Source of the DNA: Acidimicrobiaceae bacterium
GTDB lineage: Bacteria > Actinomycetota > Acidimicrobiia > Acidimicrobiales > RAAP-2
Length of the DNA stretch: 15,513 bases
Direction of reading: 5' to 3'
Assembly (NCBI GenBank): GCA_003133075.1
Contig: PKZN01000122.1
Span: 1-15,513, forward strand
Shown one piece after another: positions 13,028 to 15,513 of the stretch. The notes under the pieces were generated by a model that was not told the origin of the DNA, did no database searches, and was given only the letters and a program-made list of their open reading frames with translations. Position 1 is the stretch's first letter, and every line of letters begins with the position of its first letter. A program made the position numbers and the translations under genes.

Positions 13028-13606
13028 CTAAGGAGTGTCGCTCTTTGAAGGTCGTAGTACCCACTTCTTTACCCGAAGCGTCTCGGGGGTTCCCCTCGAT
13101 GCCGGCCGCGTGAAGTCCCCCGATCGGTATTCAGCGAAGACGTAACCGGCTTTCTCGGCCACTCGCTCTGAAGCGACGTTGCCGTCGAGAGTCTCGAGAT
13201 ATAACTCTCGAGGATGGAGCACTTCACGGGCCCACTCGCTGGCAATCAGCAAGGAACGCGTCGCAACTCCTCGTTCGCGATACCGCGCTGCGACCCAGTA
13301 CCCGAACGCTGTTTGTCCGAGCGAGTCTGATGGCACGATCACGTTGATGTTGCCCATAAATACCCCATCGGCGGCGTCGACGATGGCAAGCGATGCGGTG
13401 AATCCAGAGTTCCAGTTCTCTAAGTGGCCCTCGATCCAGCGCTGAGCGTCTGCCTCTGTGTACGGGACCGGTATCGACGCGGTCCAGCGCACAATCTCAA
13501 GGTCTTGGCATGCGCGAGTGACGTCAGCCACGTCGTCCAGCGCGAAACGACGAAGCGACACGACGCCGTCAGAGAGTGGGGCTTCAAGGTCAGGGAACCG
13601 TCGCAC
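13028..13606 (-). CDS. GNAT-family N-acetyltransferase
   Basis: A 192-residue acetyltransferase of the RimJ/RimL-like GNAT group. VVSLRRFALDDVADV is the first strand and helix, FGYWVAARYRERGVATRSL is motif A with the acetyl-CoA pyrophosphate loop (R-x-R-G-x-A), and NVASERVAEKAGYVF is motif B. The usual length for this group is 170-190 aa. The frame stays open to 14089, but that extension has no homology-like features and overlaps the kinase gene, so I place the start at GTG 13606 just before RRFPDLEAPLSDG. The acetyl acceptor, for example an N-terminal amine, antibiotic or polyamine, is unknown. Confidence 0.85.
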   Translation of the reverse strand: MRRFPDLEAPLSDGVVSLRRFALDDVADVTRACQDLEIVRWTASIPVPYTEADAQRWIEGHLENWNSGFTASLAIVDAADGVFMGNINVIVPSDSLGQTAFGYWVAARYRERGVATRSLLIASEWAREVLHPRELYLETLDGNVASERVAEKAGYVFAEYRSGDFTRPASRGTPETLRVKKWVLRPSKSDTP

Positions 13607-13789
13607 CTGTACATTCTTCTCGCATTGACAACCACAAACGCACCGAAGTTCAAGGGCACGCCCCTCGGTGAGGGCACCAGTGACCGGTTGTCGACGCGTT
13701 TCATCAGTTGCGCGACACGGGCATTGCGCGCTTCGCGGAGTCCCTGGTTCCGATGGATCCTGAGCAATGGCCGCTTGAAACACATGGAA

Positions 13790-13795
13790 CATAAT
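13790..13795 (+). promoter_or_regulatory. Probable -10 box of the P-loop kinase gene
   Basis: CATAAT matches five of six positions of TATAAT and ends 7 nt before GTG 13803. It overlaps the alternative ATG at 13794, which argues for the GTG as the true, leaderless start. Confidence 0.45.
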
Positions 13796-13802
13796 GGGAG
13801 CT

Positions 13803-14342
13803 GTGAGTCGCACCACATCCACGCTGTTTGTCATGGTTGGTCTGCCAGCGTCCGGTAAAACCACACGGGCCAAGGAGTTGGAGGCGGAACGTCGCGCCCT
13901 GCGACTGACTCCCGACGAGTGGATGATCCCGCTCTTCGCCGACAATGACGCGGACGGGAAGCGTAACGTCCTCGAGGGCCGTTTCATTTGGCTGGCGCTT
14001 CGCGCCCTGAGCCATGGCGGTGACGTGATTTTAGACTTCGGCGTATGGTCCAAGGTTGAGCGGACCGCTCTGCGTGCGCTTGCCGCCACAGCCGGGGCGT
14101 CGTGCGAGCTCGTGTATCTCGAGATTGACAGAGACGAACAGCGACGACGGCGCGACCATCGTGCCTCGCAAGAGCGCGAGACGACCTTTTACATCACCGA
14201 CGAAGACCTCGATGAGTACCAGCGTCTCTTCGTGCCTCCGGATGACTCTGAGTTATCGGGAGGAGAACTCGACCCACCTCCACCTGGGCACACCAGCTGG
14301 AGCTCGTGGGCTGGCGAGTGGTGGCCAACGTCGATTGAGTGA
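13803..14342 (+). CDS. P-loop ATPase / kinase (AAA_33-type, zeta-toxin-like fold)
   Basis: About 179 residues. VMVGLPASGKTTRAKELE contains the Walker A loop (GLPASGKT) at about residues 13-20. GGDVILDFGVWSKVERTALR is the Walker B-like strand with Asp, and ELVYLEIDRDEQRRRRDHR is the lid with many Arg residues, as in small-molecule kinases of the AAA_33 group (relatives of chloramphenicol phosphotransferase and zeta toxin). It likely phosphorylates a small metabolite. The substrate is unknown, and no antitoxin-like gene is next to it. The C-terminus is unusually rich in Trp, Pro and Ser (GHTSWSSWAGEWWP). The start is GTG 13803, following a -10-like CATAAT by 7 nt; ATG 13794 is an alternative. 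Confidence 0.83.
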   Translation: MSRTTSTLFVMVGLPASGKTTRAKELEAERRALRLTPDEWMIPLFADNDADGKRNVLEGRFIWLALRALSHGGDVILDFGVWSKVERTALRALAATAGASCELVYLEIDRDEQRRRRDHRASQERETTFYITDEDLDEYQRLFVPPDDSELSGGELDPPPPGHTSWSSWAGEWWPTSIE

Positions 14343-14353
14343 ACGCTCTTTGG

Positions 14354-15088
14354 TCAGTTGACGGAATCGATGAACCGATTGATCACGGTCGCGGATTCCT
14401 GTGGTCCCTGTAGGGGCCAGAAGTGGCCGAGCCCCTCGAGCCTCTCGTGGCCGGCGCCCAAGATCGAAGCGACCTCGAGCGACGTGGCTTCGTCGTCAAA
14501 GGGATCCTCAGAAGGATGCAACACCATACCCGGCGCGGAGGTCGGTTTGAACCCTCCGCCCCAGTGGGCGAAGGGGTTCGGCGTCGCCGATCGGTAGAGA
14601 TCGAGAATGCACTCGGCCATCGTTTCGTCCACTGCCGCAGCCATCTCTAGGGCGTCGTCGTGTTGAACGCCGAACATCTCATAAACGGCTCCGCGATCTG
14701 CCAAGGGCGAGGTCTGTAGATCTGAGAAGAATGTTTCGCCCTCGCCGGGGGTCTGCCAAATTCGGGCAAAATCGTGCCACGCGTACGTCGGGTGCATGAT
14801 CCCAGCAACATCAGCGCACCAAGAATGCAGCAACTCGCCGTGGGCGGTCGCGACACGGTACGTGAGACCGGCGCCCCAGTCGTGACCCACCAGGTCAACA
14901 GGTTCGCTAATAGCCGTGAGGGCGTCGACAAGCCACGTGACGTACTCATCCTTGGTCGCTCCAAATCCGGCGGGTCGTGGGCAACCGAAGCCAGGCATCG
15001 AAAGCGCCACCGATTCGCCGTCGAGATGTGAGCGCAGTTTGCTCCAAATAGCGGAGGTTTCGGGAACGCCGTGAACGAAGACAATCAT
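14354..15088 (-). CDS. Alpha/beta hydrolase
   Basis: A 244-residue alpha/beta-fold hydrolase. IVFVHGVPETSAIW is the HG-x-P oxyanion-hole segment. VDLVGHDWGAG at about residues 65-75 carries Asp70 as the likely nucleophile, the pattern of haloalkane dehalogenases and epoxide hydrolases. LVLHPSEDPFDDEA-like sequence near residue 195 may hold the acid, and EGLGHFWPLQGP near the end supplies the catalytic His. The substrate cannot be decided. I start at ATG 15088, which begins directly with the first beta strand. TACTGT (15095-15100) lies 6 nt upstream and fits a leaderless promoter, while the open frame to 15106 would add only a few residues. It converges with the kinase gene, 11 bp apart. Confidence 0.88.
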   Translation of the reverse strand: MIVFVHGVPETSAIWSKLRSHLDGESVALSMPGFGCPRPAGFGATKDEYVTWLVDALTAISEPVDLVGHDWGAGLTYRVATAHGELLHSWCADVAGIMHPTYAWHDFARIWQTPGEGETFFSDLQTSPLADRGAVYEMFGVQHDDALEMAAAVDETMAECILDLYRSATPNPFAHWGGGFKPTSAPGMVLHPSEDPFDDEATSLEVASILGAGHERLEGLGHFWPLQGPQESATVINRFIDSVN

Positions 15089-15228
15089 TGAGCAACAGTA
15101 CGTCACGCCGACGACGGGTGACGTCGGCGGAGCCGGGATCGATCAATATCTCTAGAACGCGACGCGCCTTGGTTTGCGGTGGCACCAATGCCCAAGTCAC
15201 GTGTCCTCGGTCGCCCGTAAAGACGAGC

Positions 15229-15513
15229 TCAGTTCGTCGTGGACCGCATTACCGTACGCGCGAGGATGCCCAGCGTGGCACGCAGCGAAGACTCGGGAAT
15301 GACGGGAAAGTTAATACGCGCTCGGTGCGCCTCGGGAACTTGCGACCAATCGTAAAACGTGGTCACCAGCGTTCCCGCGTCGACGGGCTCGAGGAGGTAG
15401 CCGTAGACGTACCCCATGGGGGGATTGATCAAGGGGTGCTCGATCGTCCAAGCAATTTCGCGGTCCTGTTCGAACGCCACGATGCGGATGGAAACGGTGT
15501 ACTGGCCCAAGGG
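15229..15513 (-). CDS. SRPBCC / polyketide cyclase-like protein, C-terminal part (5' end outside window)
   Basis: The frame is open to the window edge, so the gene starts beyond 15513. About 94 residues are visible: YTVSIRIVAFEQDREIAWTI, then HPLINPPMGYVYGYLLEPVD, then TLVTTFYDWSQVPEA. The V.f...r.IaW and Y.lep.d.GT.vt..yD pattern is typical of the SRPBCC (START-like) fold, whose members bind hydrophobic ligands in a deep cavity. The function of this one is unknown. The stop lies at 15229, with 140 bp before the hydrolase start on the same strand, too far for clear coupling. Confidence 0.75.
   Translation of the reverse strand, partial: PLGQYTVSIRIVAFEQDREIAWTIEHPLINPPMGYVYGYLLEPVDAGTLVTTFYDWSQVPEAHRARINFPVIPESSLRATLGILARTVMRSTTN

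Noticed and set aside
13607..14089. N-terminal extension of the GNAT protein
   Set aside because: It is the antisense shadow of the P-loop kinase gene for much of its length, and the GNAT fold is complete from 13606.
15107..15228. Open frame continuing upstream of the hydrolase with a VTWALVPPQTKARRVLE segment
   Set aside because: The segment looks mildly protein-like, but the frame is short, overlaps the hydrolase start in another phase and matches no family I can name.

Overview
The window looks like an accessory, cassette-rich stretch of an actinobacterial (Actinomycetota) chromosome with moderate GC for that phylum. The lineage is inferred from actinobacterial-type families (a DUF4232-type secreted protein, a DUF6510 zinc ribbon in an operon with a sulfite-oxidase-like enzyme and a ferredoxin reductase, a small CX5R phosphatase), from frequent GTG/TTG starts, and from several genes with a -10-like hexamer 6-7 nt before the start codon, as in leaderless actinobacterial transcripts. 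I cannot name the genus.

Layout. 1-525: 3' part of a zinc-type quinone oxidoreductase/alcohol dehydrogenase. 880-1470: secreted DUF4232 protein. 1588-2040 (-): protein tyrosine phosphatase. 2083-2826 (-): decayed 3' part of a large serine recombinase. 2827-4438 (-): three-gene redox operon (sulfite-oxidase-like Moco enzyme, FAD/NAD reductase, DUF6510). 4557-4979: small secreted protein. 5021-5121 (-): short 5' fragment of a serine recombinase. 5169-6140 (-): SDR dehydrogenase. 6598-7332 (-): SAM methyltransferase. 7493-7992: Phd/RelE toxin-antitoxin pair. 8122-8547: HIT hydrolase. 8677-9249 (-): RibD/DHFR-like reductase. 9403-9723: short ORF fused to a relE tail. 9849-11090 (-): MFS exporter. 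11353-11952 and 12139-12876: envelope proteins. 13028-13606 (-): GNAT. 13803-14342: P-loop kinase. 14354-15088 (-): alpha/beta hydrolase. 15229-15513 (-): 3' part of an SRPBCC protein.

The most interesting structure is a degenerate repeat of about 48 bp that sits at gene boundaries between 1.48 and 12.0 kb (about nine good copies plus one doubtful). Every copy points the same way although the genes lie on both strands, and the copies delimit segments of about 0.5-1.5 kb holding one or two unrelated genes, one of them a toxin-antitoxin pair. That resembles an integron-type cassette array, but the repeat does not look like an attC site. Read on the minus strand, most copies encode the same short tail (V-S-E-T ... 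H-W-R) and reach a stop within a few codons. In one copy this tail is the C-terminus of the decayed serine recombinase. My working hypothesis is that the repeat is, or derives from, the attachment site of a large serine recombinase whose gene end overlaps the site, and that it has built a cassette-like array. A plain dispersed REP-like family or repeated 3'-end relics of the recombinase remain possible.

Apart from the redox operon and the toxin-antitoxin pair, the genes do not form a pathway. They look like independent cargo: stress and detoxification enzymes, an exporter and envelope proteins.
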